Origin: Kluyvera ascorbata ATCC 33433
Lineage (GTDB): Bacteria > Pseudomonadota > Gammaproteobacteria > Enterobacterales > Enterobacteriaceae
Assembly: GCF_000735365.1 (NCBI RefSeq)
Contig: NZ_JMPL01000008.1
Coordinates: 21,281-85,280 of the forward strand
DNA length: 64,000 nt
Direction of reading: 5' to 3'
Positions 46,000 through 54,596 of the stretch are shown in pieces (the first letter of the stretch is position 1; each line of letters starts with the position of its first letter). Below the pieces are notes generated by a model. It was not told where the DNA came from. It made no database searches and was given only the letters and a program-made list of their open reading frames with translations. The position numbers and the translations under genes were made by a program.

Positions 46000-47037
46000 T
46001 TATTTGGTGAGGCTTATCGTGGCAGGAGCAGGCTGTTCAAAGGCCCGTTCAAGCAGTTCCATATTGGTCAGAGCCTCAGTTTCCTTGACAAAATTCGGCG
46101 TGCCGTTTGTCAACGTCTGGTACAGCGCATCGTACACGCGACCGTAGTCACCGCGCTCCGCCTGCCACTGCTCTTTCACCGTATCGCCCGCGTCGTTGAC
46201 GTATTCCAGGTAAGAGACAGAGTCGTCCGCCGCAAAATTCGCATCGCCCGGCATAATGCCCGCTTTAAGGCTGGTTTCCTGCTGGTCGATACCGTATTTC
46301 ACAAACGACCCTTTGGTGCCGTGAACGATGAATTTCGGGTAGTCGATTTTCACCAGGTGGCTGGTTTTAACGATAGCCTTCAGGTTGCCGTAGTAGAGCT
46401 GCGCTTCAAAGGTGTCGTCCGGGTTGGCCGGGTTGCGCAGGCTGCGGATATCGTAGGAAGCGTGATCCGGGCGGCCGAACAGCGAGATTATCTGGTCCAT
46501 GGTGTGCACGCCCAGGCCATAAAACGCGCCATCCTGCGGGCGGCCCGGCTGAGTTGGTGATTCCGGGCGGTAGTAATCGAAATGGCTTTCCACTTCCACA
46601 ATCTCACCCAGCTTGCCGCTTTCAATGGCTTTTTTCGCGGCCAGGAAGCAGGAGTCAAAGCGGCGGTTCTGGTATGGAGACACCGTCAACCCTTTGCTTT
46701 TCGCCAGCGCAAAGAGCGTTTTAGCTTCGGCAAGCGTGGGCGTAAACGGCTTTTCCACCAGCACGTTCTTGCCCGCTTCCAGCGCCTTTTTTGCGTATTC
46801 GAAGTGGCTATCGGCGTGGGTACACACCACCACCAGTTTCACCTGCGGGTCATTCAGAATGTCGTCCAGTTCGCTGGTGAAGTGAATATGTGCGTACTGC
46901 GGCGCCTGCTCGTCCGCTTTTGGGCTGCGACGATAGATATGCGCGACATGCCAGTCCGCTTTTCGCTCAAGAACATAAGGAAGATGATAACGGGTGGCGC
47001 TTTTGCCAAAACCGATAAAGGCACAGTGCAGAGTCAT
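46000..47037 (-). CDS. yhhX: Gfo/Idh/MocA-family oxidoreductase YhhX
   Basis: 345 residues, the K-12 length. N-terminal Rossmann fold with GFGKSATRYHLPYV (about 8-21) and the EKPF motif (VEKPFTPTLAEAKTLFALAKS, near 95), and C-terminal substrate domain (about 125-330). The substrate is unknown. It is on the minus strand next to the bactofilin and ryhB locus; in E. coli its gene neighbours ryhB directly. Confidence 0.95.
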   Translation of the reverse strand: MTLHCAFIGFGKSATRYHLPYVLERKADWHVAHIYRRSPKADEQAPQYAHIHFTSELDDILNDPQVKLVVVCTHADSHFEYAKKALEAGKNVLVEKPFTPTLAEAKTLFALAKSKGLTVSPYQNRRFDSCFLAAKKAIESGKLGEIVEVESHFDYYRPESPTQPGRPQDGAFYGLGVHTMDQIISLFGRPDHASYDIRSLRNPANPDDTFEAQLYYGNLKAIVKTSHLVKIDYPKFIVHGTKGSFVKYGIDQQETSLKAGIMPGDANFAADDSVSYLEYVNDAGDTVKEQWQAERGDYGRVYDALYQTLTNGTPNFVKETEALTNMELLERAFEQPAPATISLTK

Positions 47038-47300
47038 GGTTCAGTCCTTTTGAAATGTTTGCTGAACACCATAGCGCACCTTGCAGTGAAATGAATCCCC
47101 GTGGGGCTAAAAATAGGCCAAGGGAATACGTGGAATGCGGCTTATAAGAATCACAAATAACTCCATAATAAATAACGGGTTAAATTCCTAAAACCATGCA
47201 AAAACGTTGACCGCCCCGGGCAAATTCTGGATAAGAGTGCCTGTGAAATAAGGAGTATTTCTCAACGAAATTCCGCTAATGGAGTCACCACCAATTGCTC

Positions 47301-47972
47301 ATGGGAAGAGAGTTTCTCGCCGTTAACTGCACCATTTTTTTCTGGCTACTCGCGCTGATAGCCTGGTTTTTCAACGTCTCCTCTCTGGCGTGCTTGTCCG
47401 GTGCATGTTCCCTCTCCTCTTTTGTCCTCCATATCAAACTAAATCAGGCCAGCCACATGTTTAAAAAGAATAAGTCCACAGACGTTACCCCTTCCCCATC
47501 ACCATCATCCATTCCACTCCCTTGCGAAGAAAAAGAGTCGACCGGCACCAAAAAACAGGACCCGACGGTGATAGCGAGCAACGTGTGCTTTGAGGGGAAT
47601 ATTGCCTCAAGCGGGCATGTCTACATTTATGGCTCGTTGAAAGGCAACATTGAGGCCGGAGACGGGCTGATAAAAATCATTCACGGCGGGCTAGTCGAGG
47701 GCAACATCACCTGCAGGGAGCTTATCATCGACGGTAACGTAGTGGGGCAATGTCGCAGCCAGTCGCTGGAAATCGCCGAAAATGGTTATGTACTCGGCAC
47801 CATCGCTTACAACCATCTGGCCATTAAGAAAGGCGGGAAATTCTCCGGCCAGGCCGAAATTCTACCCACTGAAACGGGGAAAAATAATGTGCCTGGTTTT
47901 ACTCATGAGACCCCAGCATCCGTAGGCATCAGCAAGGCAGCAGAAAAAAATGACAAAAAAAAGCCAGCTTAA
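47301..47972 (+). CDS. Bactofilin family polymer-forming protein
   Basis: 223 residues from the ATG at 47301; a TTG at 47295 would add two residues and has better spacing from GGAG (47281), so the exact start is open. The N-terminal part has one or two hydrophobic segments (about 8-50), then a Pro/Ser linker. The bactofilin beta-helix follows (about 95-190: VCFEGNIASSGHVYIYGSLKGNIEAGDGLIK, GGLVEGNITCRELIIDGNVVG, LEIAENGYVLGTIAYNHLAIKKGGKF). Bactofilins self-assemble into filaments linked to cell shape. A Lys-rich tail ends KKKPA. The stop codon lies in the apex of the antisense RyhB terminator. It is not at this place in K-12. Confidence 0.8.
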   Translation: MGREFLAVNCTIFFWLLALIAWFFNVSSLACLSGACSLSSFVLHIKLNQASHMFKKNKSTDVTPSPSPSSIPLPCEEKESTGTKKQDPTVIASNVCFEGNIASSGHVYIYGSLKGNIEAGDGLIKIIHGGLVEGNITCRELIIDGNVVGQCRSQSLEIAENGYVLGTIAYNHLAIKKGGKFSGQAEILPTETGKNNVPGFTHETPASVGISKAAEKNDKKKPA

Positions 47973-48048
47973 AGCTGGCTAAAGTAATACTGGAAGCAAT
48001 GTGAGCAATGTCGTGCTTTCAGGTTCTCCGCAAGGACGCCCTGAACGC
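47957..48048 (-). ncRNA. ryhB: Small RNA RyhB
   Basis: On the minus strand the sequence reads GCGTTCAGGGCGTCC..., then the K-12 RyhB core GAACCTGAAAGCACGACATT, GCTCACATTGCTTCCAGTAT, and TACTTTAGCCAGC, ending in a T8 tract. The core that pairs with sodB and other targets is fully kept; the first 16 bases and the terminator loop differ. RyhB is made in iron starvation and, with Hfq, silences mRNAs of non-essential iron proteins. A Fur box covers the promoter. The 3' end overlaps the end of the bactofilin gene on the opposite strand. Ends are approximate to a few bases. Confidence 0.95.
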
Positions 48049-48056
48049 AGGACAAT

Positions 48057-48075
48057 AATAATCATTCTCATTCTC
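48057..48075 (-). promoter_or_regulatory. Fur box of ryhB
   Basis: Minus strand GAGAATGAGAATGATTATT matches the Fur consensus GATAATGATAATCATTATC at most positions and lies just upstream of the RyhB 5' end, over the expected -10/-35 region. Confidence 0.85.
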
Positions 48076-48169
48076 ACTTGTCCAACGTTTTTTGCAAAAA
48101 AAGCTAATTGACGCACATTTCAAAATCAATGATGTTAAAAGGGACTTTTAAACCACAAAGGAAAAGAGA

Positions 48170-48661
48170 ATGAGTGACATCGTGATTCGCCACGCTGAAC
48201 CTGAAGATTACGACGCAATCCGTCAGATCCATGCCCAGCCAGAGGTGTATCACAACACGCTACAGGTCCCTCATCCTTCCAACCATATGTGGCAAGAACG
48301 GCTAGCCGACCAGCCCGGTATTAAACAGCTCGTTGCCTGTATCGGCGAGCAGGTGGTTGGGCACCTCTGCATCGCCGTTGCCCAGCGCCCTCGCCGCAGC
48401 CATGTCGCCGATTTTGGTATCTGCGTCGACGCCCGTTGGCAAAACCGCGGCGTCGCCATCGCGCTGATGCGCACCATGATCGATATGTGCGACAACTGGC
48501 TGCGCGTCGACCGCATTGAGCTGACGGTGTTTGTCGATAACGCGCCGGCGGTGGCGGTTTATCAGAAGCACGGGTTTGAGATTGAAGGTACGGGGAGGAA
48601 ATATGGGCTGCGCAACGGGGAGTATGTGGATGCGTATTTTATGGCGCGGATGAAGGGGTAA
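48170..48661 (+). CDS. yhhY: GNAT family amino-acid N-acetyltransferase YhhY
   Basis: 163 residues (K-12 162). GNAT fold: the N-terminal IVIRHAEPEDYDAIRQIHAQPEV, acetyl-CoA binding segment VDARWQNRGVAIALMRTMID (about 87-106, Q/RxxGxxG-type), and NAPAVAVYQKHGFEIEGTGRKYG near the end. In E. coli the protein (AaaT) acetylates some amino acids. Divergent from ryhB with about 95 bases of control region between the Fur box and its start. Confidence 0.94.
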   Translation: MSDIVIRHAEPEDYDAIRQIHAQPEVYHNTLQVPHPSNHMWQERLADQPGIKQLVACIGEQVVGHLCIAVAQRPRRSHVADFGICVDARWQNRGVAIALMRTMIDMCDNWLRVDRIELTVFVDNAPAVAVYQKHGFEIEGTGRKYGLRNGEYVDAYFMARMKG

Positions 48662-48662
48662 G

Positions 48663-48770
48663 CCCTCACCCTAACCCTCTCCCAGAGGGAGAGGGGACCG
48701 TATAGTGCTGCCTTTAAGTAAGTAATCTATCCTGCCCTTCTCTCTTCCAGGGAGAAGGCTGGGGTGAGGG
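48663..48770. repeat. Interspersed palindromic repeat between yhhY and ggt
   Basis: Outer arms CCCTCACCC and GGGTGAGGG enclose inner palindromes CCCTCTCCCAGAGGGAGAGGG and CTTCTCTCTTCCAGGGAGAAG. This is the familiar enterobacterial CCCTCACCCTAACCCTCTC-type repeat. It lies between the stops of two convergent genes and may act as a transcript end. Confidence 0.75.
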
Positions 48771-48774
48771 TAAA

Positions 48775-50526
48775 CTAATACCCCGCCGTCAAATCATCCG
48801 GTGAACGCGGGTCCGACGCGCCATATAGCGTGCCATCCGGGTCCACCATAATGCTCTGCGTGCTGCCCATCGCCTCTTTCACCGCCACCTTCTGCCCCTT
48901 GGCTTCCAGCAGCTTCAGCGTATCCGGGCTAAACCCCTTCTCCACCCGCAGCTCGTCCGGCAACCACTGATGGTGGAAGCGCGGCGCGTTGGTGGCTTCC
49001 GCCACGTTCATGCCGAAATCGATGGAGTTCACCACCATTTGTAGCACCGTGGTGATAATCCGGCTGCCGCCCGGGCTACCGGTGACCAGCCAGGTTTTCC
49101 CGTCTTTGACCACAATCGTTGGCGACATCGATGAAAGCGGACGTTTCTTCGGCCCGACCGCGTTGGCATCGCCGCCCACCAGCCCGTAGACGTTCGGTAC
49201 GCCCGGCTTGGCGGAGAAGTCATCCATCTCGTTATTCATCAGAATGCCGGTATTGCCCGCCACGATGCCGGTACCAAAAGTGGTGTTGAGGGTGTAGGTC
49301 ACTGCCACCGCGTTACCGTCTTTATCCACCACCGAGAAATGCGTGGTCTGGTTACTTTCGTACGGTGCCAGCTTGCCCGGCTTAATCTGGCTGGACGGTT
49401 TGGCCTTGTTGATATCAATCTGGTCGGCAATAGATTTGGCGTAGGCTTTATTGGTCAGCGCCTGCCACGGCACCTTCACGAAGTCCGGGTCGCCGAGGTA
49501 TTCCGAGCGATCGGCGTAGGCGTGCTTTTCAGCTTCTGCCATCAACTGCATCGCGTCGGCGCTGCCGAAGCCGTATTTATGCAGGTCGAAGTTTTCGAGA
49601 ATATTGAGGATCTGCACGATGTGGATCCCGCCGGAAGACGGTGGCGGCATTGAAAAGACTTCGTAACCACGGTACTCGCCGCTAATGGGCGTACGCTCAA
49701 CCGCCTTATAGTTTGCCAGATCCACCTTAGTCATCAGGCCGCCGTTTTTATGCATCTCCTCGGCAATCTGGTCGGCAATCGCCCCTTTGTAGAAGGCATC
49801 CGGGCCATTTTCAGCAATCAGTTCCAGGCTTTTCGCCAGGTTGGCCTGCACCAGCTTATCGCCCTTTTTAAGCGGCTCACCGTCTTTCCAGAAAATAGCT
49901 TTGCTATTGGCATGATGAGGCAGCACTTCACTGCCGTAGGTTTTGAGATCGTCAGCCAGCGCGTCATTAACCACGAATCCGTCTTTGGCGAGTTTAATCG
50001 CTGGGCTTATCACTTTATTGAGCGGCATCGTGCCGTACTTCTCCAGCGCCAGTGAGAAGCCGGCCACCGTGCCCGGCGTGCCGGAAGCCAGATGTGAGGT
50101 CAGCGATTTTTTGCTGTCTGGGTTGCCATGATCGTCGAGGAACATGTCGCGGGTCGCCTGTTCCGGCGCCATTTCACGGAAATCAATCGCCGTGGTTTTG
50201 CCCTCTTTGGTCCGCAGCATCATAAACCCGCCGCCGCCGATATTCCCCGCCTGCGGATGAGTGACCGCCAGCGCGTAACCCACGGCCACCGCCGCATCCA
50301 CGGCGTTACCGCCCTGGCGCAGAATCTCTACGCCCACGCGCGTAGCGGTAGCATCAACCGAAGCCACCATGCCATGCTGGGCACGTACGGGATGAAAGAC
50401 ATCCTCCTCAACCCCGTAGGAAACCGGCGGCGGTGGAGGGGCAGAAATCGCGCTAAAACAGCTTCCTGACAGCAGAGCAGCAAGGGCCACCCGGCGTAAA
50501 AACGTCGGCATTATTGTCATCATCAT
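48775..50526 (-). CDS. ggt: Gamma-glutamyltranspeptidase Ggt
   Basis: 583 residues (K-12 580). A signal peptide (about 1-29, ending SAISA) leads to the proenzyme; the autocleavage nucleophile is Thr394 in ESNQ-TTHFSVVD, and MSSM/PLSSMSPTIV and GSPGGSRI form the substrate pocket. It cleaves gamma-glutamyl bonds such as glutathione in the periplasm. Two or three Met codons open the frame; the first is used here. The Pro run APPPPPVSYG follows the signal peptide. Intact. Confidence 0.97.
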   Translation of the reverse strand: MMMTIMPTFLRRVALAALLSGSCFSAISAPPPPPVSYGVEEDVFHPVRAQHGMVASVDATATRVGVEILRQGGNAVDAAVAVGYALAVTHPQAGNIGGGGFMMLRTKEGKTTAIDFREMAPEQATRDMFLDDHGNPDSKKSLTSHLASGTPGTVAGFSLALEKYGTMPLNKVISPAIKLAKDGFVVNDALADDLKTYGSEVLPHHANSKAIFWKDGEPLKKGDKLVQANLAKSLELIAENGPDAFYKGAIADQIAEEMHKNGGLMTKVDLANYKAVERTPISGEYRGYEVFSMPPPSSGGIHIVQILNILENFDLHKYGFGSADAMQLMAEAEKHAYADRSEYLGDPDFVKVPWQALTNKAYAKSIADQIDINKAKPSSQIKPGKLAPYESNQTTHFSVVDKDGNAVAVTYTLNTTFGTGIVAGNTGILMNNEMDDFSAKPGVPNVYGLVGGDANAVGPKKRPLSSMSPTIVVKDGKTWLVTGSPGGSRIITTVLQMVVNSIDFGMNVAEATNAPRFHHQWLPDELRVEKGFSPDTLKLLEAKGQKVAVKEAMGSTQSIMVDPDGTLYGASDPRSPDDLTAGY

Positions 50527-50639
50527 TCTCCAGAGAGTGCGGTGAGGTCCCCACTAAGCCTGGTTCATAATGCTGAAATAATCCTCGTTACGGTGGGAAA
50601 GGAGTAAACTTAAGAAATCCCCTACAAGGAGGAAAGACG

Positions 50640-50960
50640 ATGAAACGATTACTGATTCTGGCGGCGTTGCTGCCGTTCACCGCGCTGGCCGCGCCGCTGA
50701 ACATCGACAACAACCCGAACCAGCCGGGCTACGAGATCCCAAGCCAGCAGCGGATGCAGACCCGTATGCTTAACCAACAGCAGCAGCAAAAAAGCATGCT
50801 GAACCAGCAGCGCCAGGTGCAGACGCAGCAGCAACAGCAGCATCTGCAAAACCAACTGAACGCCAACCAGCAGCGCGTGCAGCAGTCGCAGCCAGGCATG
50901 CTAAATCAGCAACAGCAGCCGCTGCCCAATAACAACGGCGGCATGCTGAAGCCGTATTAA
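50640..50960 (+). CDS. yhhA: Gln-rich secreted protein YhhA (DUF2756)
   Basis: 106 residues, shorter than K-12 YhhA (146). A signal peptide ([20 protein letters not shown]) is followed by an extremely Gln/Asn-rich mature part with repeated LNQQQQ and QQQQ runs. Function unknown. RBS AAGGAGGAA is strong. Its stop overlaps the end of ugpQ on the other strand by 4 bases. The reduced length compared with K-12 probably reflects contraction of Gln repeats. Confidence 0.9.
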   Translation: MKRLLILAALLPFTALAAPLNIDNNPNQPGYEIPSQQRMQTRMLNQQQQQKSMLNQQRQVQTQQQQQHLQNQLNANQQRVQQSQPGMLNQQQQPLPNNNGGMLKPY

Positions 50961-51697
50961 GGCTGGAAGTCAGGGCCGATAATATCAATCGCATCGGTAC
51001 AGATGCAGTCAACACCCCAGCGCAGCAGTTCGGCGGCGCGCTGGGGGTTATTCACGGTATACACCAGAATCCGCAGCCCCGCTTCACGCAGCGCATCGAC
51101 CCGCGCTTCATCCAGCAGTCGATGGTTGAGGTGAATCGAAACGCATCCCAGGCGTGTCGTCAGTTCGCGCCAGTCGTCACGCCACTCATCCAGCAGTAAG
51201 CCACGCGGCAGCTCCGGTGCGGCAAGCTGGGCGGCTTCCAGCGCATCAATTTCAAACGACGACAGCAGCGGTGGGGTCATGTCAGCCCACAGTTCGCGGG
51301 CAGCCAGCGCCACCACTTTACCGGTCAGCGTTCCGCAGCCGGTGGTCGGTTTAATTTCGATATTCGCCATCATGCCGTGCTGACGGCAGCGTTCCGCCAC
51401 CTGCGACAGCAGCGGCAGCGGTTCATCCTTGAAGCTGCTGTTAAACCAGCTACCGGCATCCACACGCAGCAATTCCTGCCAGTTCAGTTCTCCGGCGACG
51501 CCCCAGCCGTTGCTGGTGCGTTCGAGGTTGTCGTCGTGCAGCAGGAAAATCTGCCCGTCTTTCGACAGCTTGGCGTCAAACTCAATCATGGTATGACCGT
51601 AGCGTGCGCCAACGTCGATTGCCGCCAGGGTGTTTTCCGGCGCTAACTTACCGCCGCCACGGTGGGCGACGATGTGAGGATAAGGCCAATTGCTCAT
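50957..51697 (-). CDS. ugpQ: Glycerophosphodiester phosphodiesterase UgpQ
   Basis: 246 residues (K-12 247). GDPD fold with catalytic [12 protein letters not shown] (about 12-23, His, Arg, Glu), [26 protein letters not shown] and the later EIKPT and late VYTVNNP. It hydrolyses glycerophosphodiesters to glycerol-3-phosphate and alcohol in the cytosol. Last gene of ugpBAECQ, overlapping ugpC by 4 bases; it overlaps the stop of yhhA. Confidence 0.97.
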   Translation of the reverse strand: MSNWPYPHIVAHRGGGKLAPENTLAAIDVGARYGHTMIEFDAKLSKDGQIFLLHDDNLERTSNGWGVAGELNWQELLRVDAGSWFNSSFKDEPLPLLSQVAERCRQHGMMANIEIKPTTGCGTLTGKVVALAARELWADMTPPLLSSFEIDALEAAQLAAPELPRGLLLDEWRDDWRELTTRLGCVSIHLNHRLLDEARVDALREAGLRILVYTVNNPQRAAELLRWGVDCICTDAIDIIGPDFQP

Positions 51698-52764
51698 ACG
51701 CGTAATCCTGTCTCACCTTCAAAGAGGTGCAAATGATCGTCCGGCAGATGCAGCCACAGCGTGGTGCCCGCGTGCGGACGCTGCTGATGCGGCAAGCGCA
51801 CCACCATTTTCTGCTCACCAAAGCGGCCGTGGGCCAGGTTATCGGCGCCGAGAATTTCCAGCGTATCCATCACCAGCGGCACGCCGCCTTCGGCCTGCGA
51901 GCTTAGCGCAATATGTTCCGGGCGGATACCCAGCGTCATGCGGCGGCCGGCGTATTCACGTTGCGAAGCTGGCAGCGGCAGCTGCATGCCGTTTTCCAGC
52001 ACGAAGCGCGAGCCGGACTCATCAATCTGACCGTCCAGCAGGTTCATCGCCGGGCTGCCGATAAAGCTCGCCACAAAGCGGCTGGCCGGCTTCTCATACA
52101 CTTCCACCGGCGTACCAATCTGCTCGGCAATGCCTTTGTTCATCACCATCACCCGCTGGGCGAGGGTCATTGCTTCTACCTGATCGTGGGTGACGTACAG
52201 AGAGGTGGTTTTCAGGCGGCGGTGAAGCTGCTGTAATTCCAGGCGCATCTGCACGCGCAGCTTAGCATCAAGGTTGGAGAGCGGTTCATCAAACAGGAAC
52301 ACCGCCGGGTCACGCACAATGGCGCGGCCCATCGCCACACGCTGGCGCTGGCCGCCGGAGAGCTCGCGCGGGCGGCGCTTCAGCAGGCCATCCAGCTCAA
52401 GAATGCGCGCCGCTTCCTGCACTTTCTCGGCAATATGCGCTTTGCCCATGCCGCGAATTTTCAGCCCCCAGGCCATGTTCTCTTCCACGCTCATGTGCGG
52501 GTAGAGCGCATAGTTCTGGAACACCATCGCGATGCCGCGATCTTTCGGTTCCATCTCGGTCACGCGTTTGCGGTCAATCCAGATATCACCGCTGGTCACG
52601 CGTTCAAGCCCTGCCACCATGCGCAGCAGCGTCGACTTTCCGCAGCCCGACGGGCCGACCATCACAATAAATTCCCCGTCTGCCACGTCCAGCGTCAGCG
52701 GTTGAATGACCTGGGTTTTACCGTCCCAGCTTTTGGTTACTGCCTGTAGTTTTAAACCAGCCAT
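51694..52764 (-). CDS. ugpC: Glycerol-3-phosphate ABC transporter ATPase UgpC
   Basis: 356 residues, the K-12 length. Walker [10 protein letters not shown] (about 37-45), Q loop, signature [14 protein letters not shown], Walker [14 protein letters not shown] and H loop THDQVEA, then a MalK-type regulatory OB domain (about 240-356). It powers uptake of sn-glycerol-3-phosphate and glycerophosphodiesters. It starts 2 bases after ugpE ends. Confidence 0.98.
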   Translation of the reverse strand: MAGLKLQAVTKSWDGKTQVIQPLTLDVADGEFIVMVGPSGCGKSTLLRMVAGLERVTSGDIWIDRKRVTEMEPKDRGIAMVFQNYALYPHMSVEENMAWGLKIRGMGKAHIAEKVQEAARILELDGLLKRRPRELSGGQRQRVAMGRAIVRDPAVFLFDEPLSNLDAKLRVQMRLELQQLHRRLKTTSLYVTHDQVEAMTLAQRVMVMNKGIAEQIGTPVEVYEKPASRFVASFIGSPAMNLLDGQIDESGSRFVLENGMQLPLPASQREYAGRRMTLGIRPEHIALSSQAEGGVPLVMDTLEILGADNLAHGRFGEQKMVVRLPHQQRPHAGTTLWLHLPDDHLHLFEGETGLRV

Positions 52765-52766
52765 TT

Positions 52767-53612
52767 TTATTTCTCACTGTCCACTAAACCACGCACAAAG
52801 GCACGCTGCATGGCTAAAACGATAACAACGGGGGGAATAAGGGTGAGCAGCATCGCCGCCATCACCTGGTTCCACTGCGTGGTGCCTTCACCGGTGGCGA
52901 TCATCCCTTTGATGCCTGCCACGGCGGTGCCGAGGTTCACGTCGGTAATAATCAGCAGCGGCCAGAGGTACTGGTTCCAGCCATAGATAAAGGTGATCAC
53001 GAACAGCGCCGCGAGGTTGGTTTTCGACAGCGGCAGCACGATGTCGCGGAAAAAGCGCATCGGCGAAGCGCCATCAATGCGCGCGGCTTCAATCAGCTCG
53101 TCCGGCAGGGTCATAAAAAACTGGCGGAACAGGAAGGTGGCGGTCGCCGAGGCCATCAGCGGCAGCGTCAGACCCGCGTAGCTGTCGAGCATCTTCAGGT
53201 TGGCAATCACCTCAACCGTCGGGAAGATACGCACTTCCACCGGCAGCATCAGGGTGATAAAGATCATCCAGAAGAACAGGTTACGCAGCGGAAAGCGGAA
53301 CCAGACGATGGCGAAGGCCGAGAGCATCGACACCGCGATTTTGCCGACGGTAATGGCAAAGGCCATGATGAAGCTGTTGAGCATCATCAGCCAGAACGGC
53401 GCGCTGTTGACGCCCACGCCGTTGACCCAAATCGCCTTCATGTTCTCGAACAGATGGCCGCCGGGAATCAGCGTCATCGGCGTTTCAAACACCGCTTTGT
53501 TATCCAGCGTCGCTGCCGTAAAGGCAACGTACAGCGGGAACAGGATAACGATAATCCCGAGGATCAGCATGGTGTGGCTGAATATCGTCAGCCCGCGACG
53601 GTTCTCAATCAT
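52767..53612 (-). CDS. ugpE: Glycerol-3-phosphate ABC permease UgpE
   Basis: 281 residues, the K-12 length. Six membrane helices; the EAA loop ([32 protein letters not shown]) contacts UgpC. It forms the channel with UgpA. Overlaps the ugpA stop by 4 bases, as is usual in this tightly packed operon. Confidence 0.97.
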   Translation of the reverse strand: MIENRRGLTIFSHTMLILGIIVILFPLYVAFTAATLDNKAVFETPMTLIPGGHLFENMKAIWVNGVGVNSAPFWLMMLNSFIMAFAITVGKIAVSMLSAFAIVWFRFPLRNLFFWMIFITLMLPVEVRIFPTVEVIANLKMLDSYAGLTLPLMASATATFLFRQFFMTLPDELIEAARIDGASPMRFFRDIVLPLSKTNLAALFVITFIYGWNQYLWPLLIITDVNLGTAVAGIKGMIATGEGTTQWNQVMAAMLLTLIPPVVIVLAMQRAFVRGLVDSEK

Positions 53613-54496
53613 TGGTAGCGCACCTTACTTTCCACGTAGCGGAACTGCACCACGGTCAGGATGATAACGAGGAACATCAGCACCACCGACTGCGCCGCAG
53701 AGGCCGAGAGATCCAACCCGGCAAACCCTTCGCGGTAAATCTTATAAATCAGCGTGGTGGTGGCCTGTACCGGGCCGCCTGCGGTCGCGGCGTCGATCAC
53801 CGGGAAGGTATCGAAGAAGGCGTACACTAAGTTGACCACCAGCAGGAAGAAGCTCACCGGCGCAATCAGCGGCAGCGCCAGCTTGAAGAAACGGCGAATT
53901 GGGCCTGCGCCGTCGATGGCAGCAGCCTCGACCAGCGAGCGCGGAATAGATTGCAGCGCGGCGAAGAAGAACAGGAAGTTGTAGCTTATCTGTTTCCACA
54001 CCGAGGCGAAGACCACCAGGAACATGGCCTGACCGCTGTTCTGCGCGTGGTTCCAGTCGTAGCCGAACTCGCCGAGGAAATGGGTAATCAGCCCGCGTCC
54101 AGGGTTAAACAGGAAGATCCACAGTACGGCGGCTACGGCAGGCGCAACGGCGTAAGGCAGCAGCATCAGCGTCTGGTAAAGACGGCTGCCACGCACCACA
54201 TAATCCACCAGCGCCGCGAAGAACAGCGAGACCAGCAGGCCGCTTATCGTCACCAGGCCGCTGAACTTGATAGTCGTCCAGAAAGAGTCGAGGTAGTAGC
54301 TGTCGTGGAACAGCGTGACGAAGTTGTCGAGGCCAACGAACTGGCTGGAAAGGCCAAACGGGTCAACGCTTTGCAGTGAGTACCACAGCGCTTCGCCAGC
54401 GGGCCAGATAAAGAAGATAACGGTGATAATCAGCTGCGGGGCGACCAATGCGTAAGGCAGCCAGCGCGATTTAAACACCGGACGGGATGATGACAT
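53609..54496 (-). CDS. ugpA: Glycerol-3-phosphate ABC permease UgpA
   Basis: 295 residues, the K-12 length. Six membrane helices and the EAA loop [31 protein letters not shown]. Partner of UgpE in the inner membrane. A 100-base gap with a REP element separates it from ugpB, so its level may be set by partial read-through or by mRNA processing at the REP. Confidence 0.97.
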   Translation of the reverse strand: MSSSRPVFKSRWLPYALVAPQLIITVIFFIWPAGEALWYSLQSVDPFGLSSQFVGLDNFVTLFHDSYYLDSFWTTIKFSGLVTISGLLVSLFFAALVDYVVRGSRLYQTLMLLPYAVAPAVAAVLWIFLFNPGRGLITHFLGEFGYDWNHAQNSGQAMFLVVFASVWKQISYNFLFFFAALQSIPRSLVEAAAIDGAGPIRRFFKLALPLIAPVSFFLLVVNLVYAFFDTFPVIDAATAGGPVQATTTLIYKIYREGFAGLDLSASAAQSVVLMFLVIILTVVQFRYVESKVRYQ

Positions 54497-54517
54497 GAAG
54501 GTTTTATTCCTGAGCAG

Positions 54518-54589
54518 TGCCGGATGGCGCTACGCTTATCCGGCCTACGCGTTGATGTAGGCCGGGTAAGGCGAAGCCGCCACCCGGCA
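54518..54589. repeat. REP pair (BIME) between ugpB and ugpA
   Basis: TGCCGGATGGCGCTACGC...CGGCCTAC and GTAGGCCGGGTAAGGCG...CCCGGCA form an inverted REP pair inside the ugp operon. Such elements often stabilise the upstream message, here that of the abundant binding protein UgpB. Confidence 0.85.
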
Positions 54590-54596
54590 TTTCACA

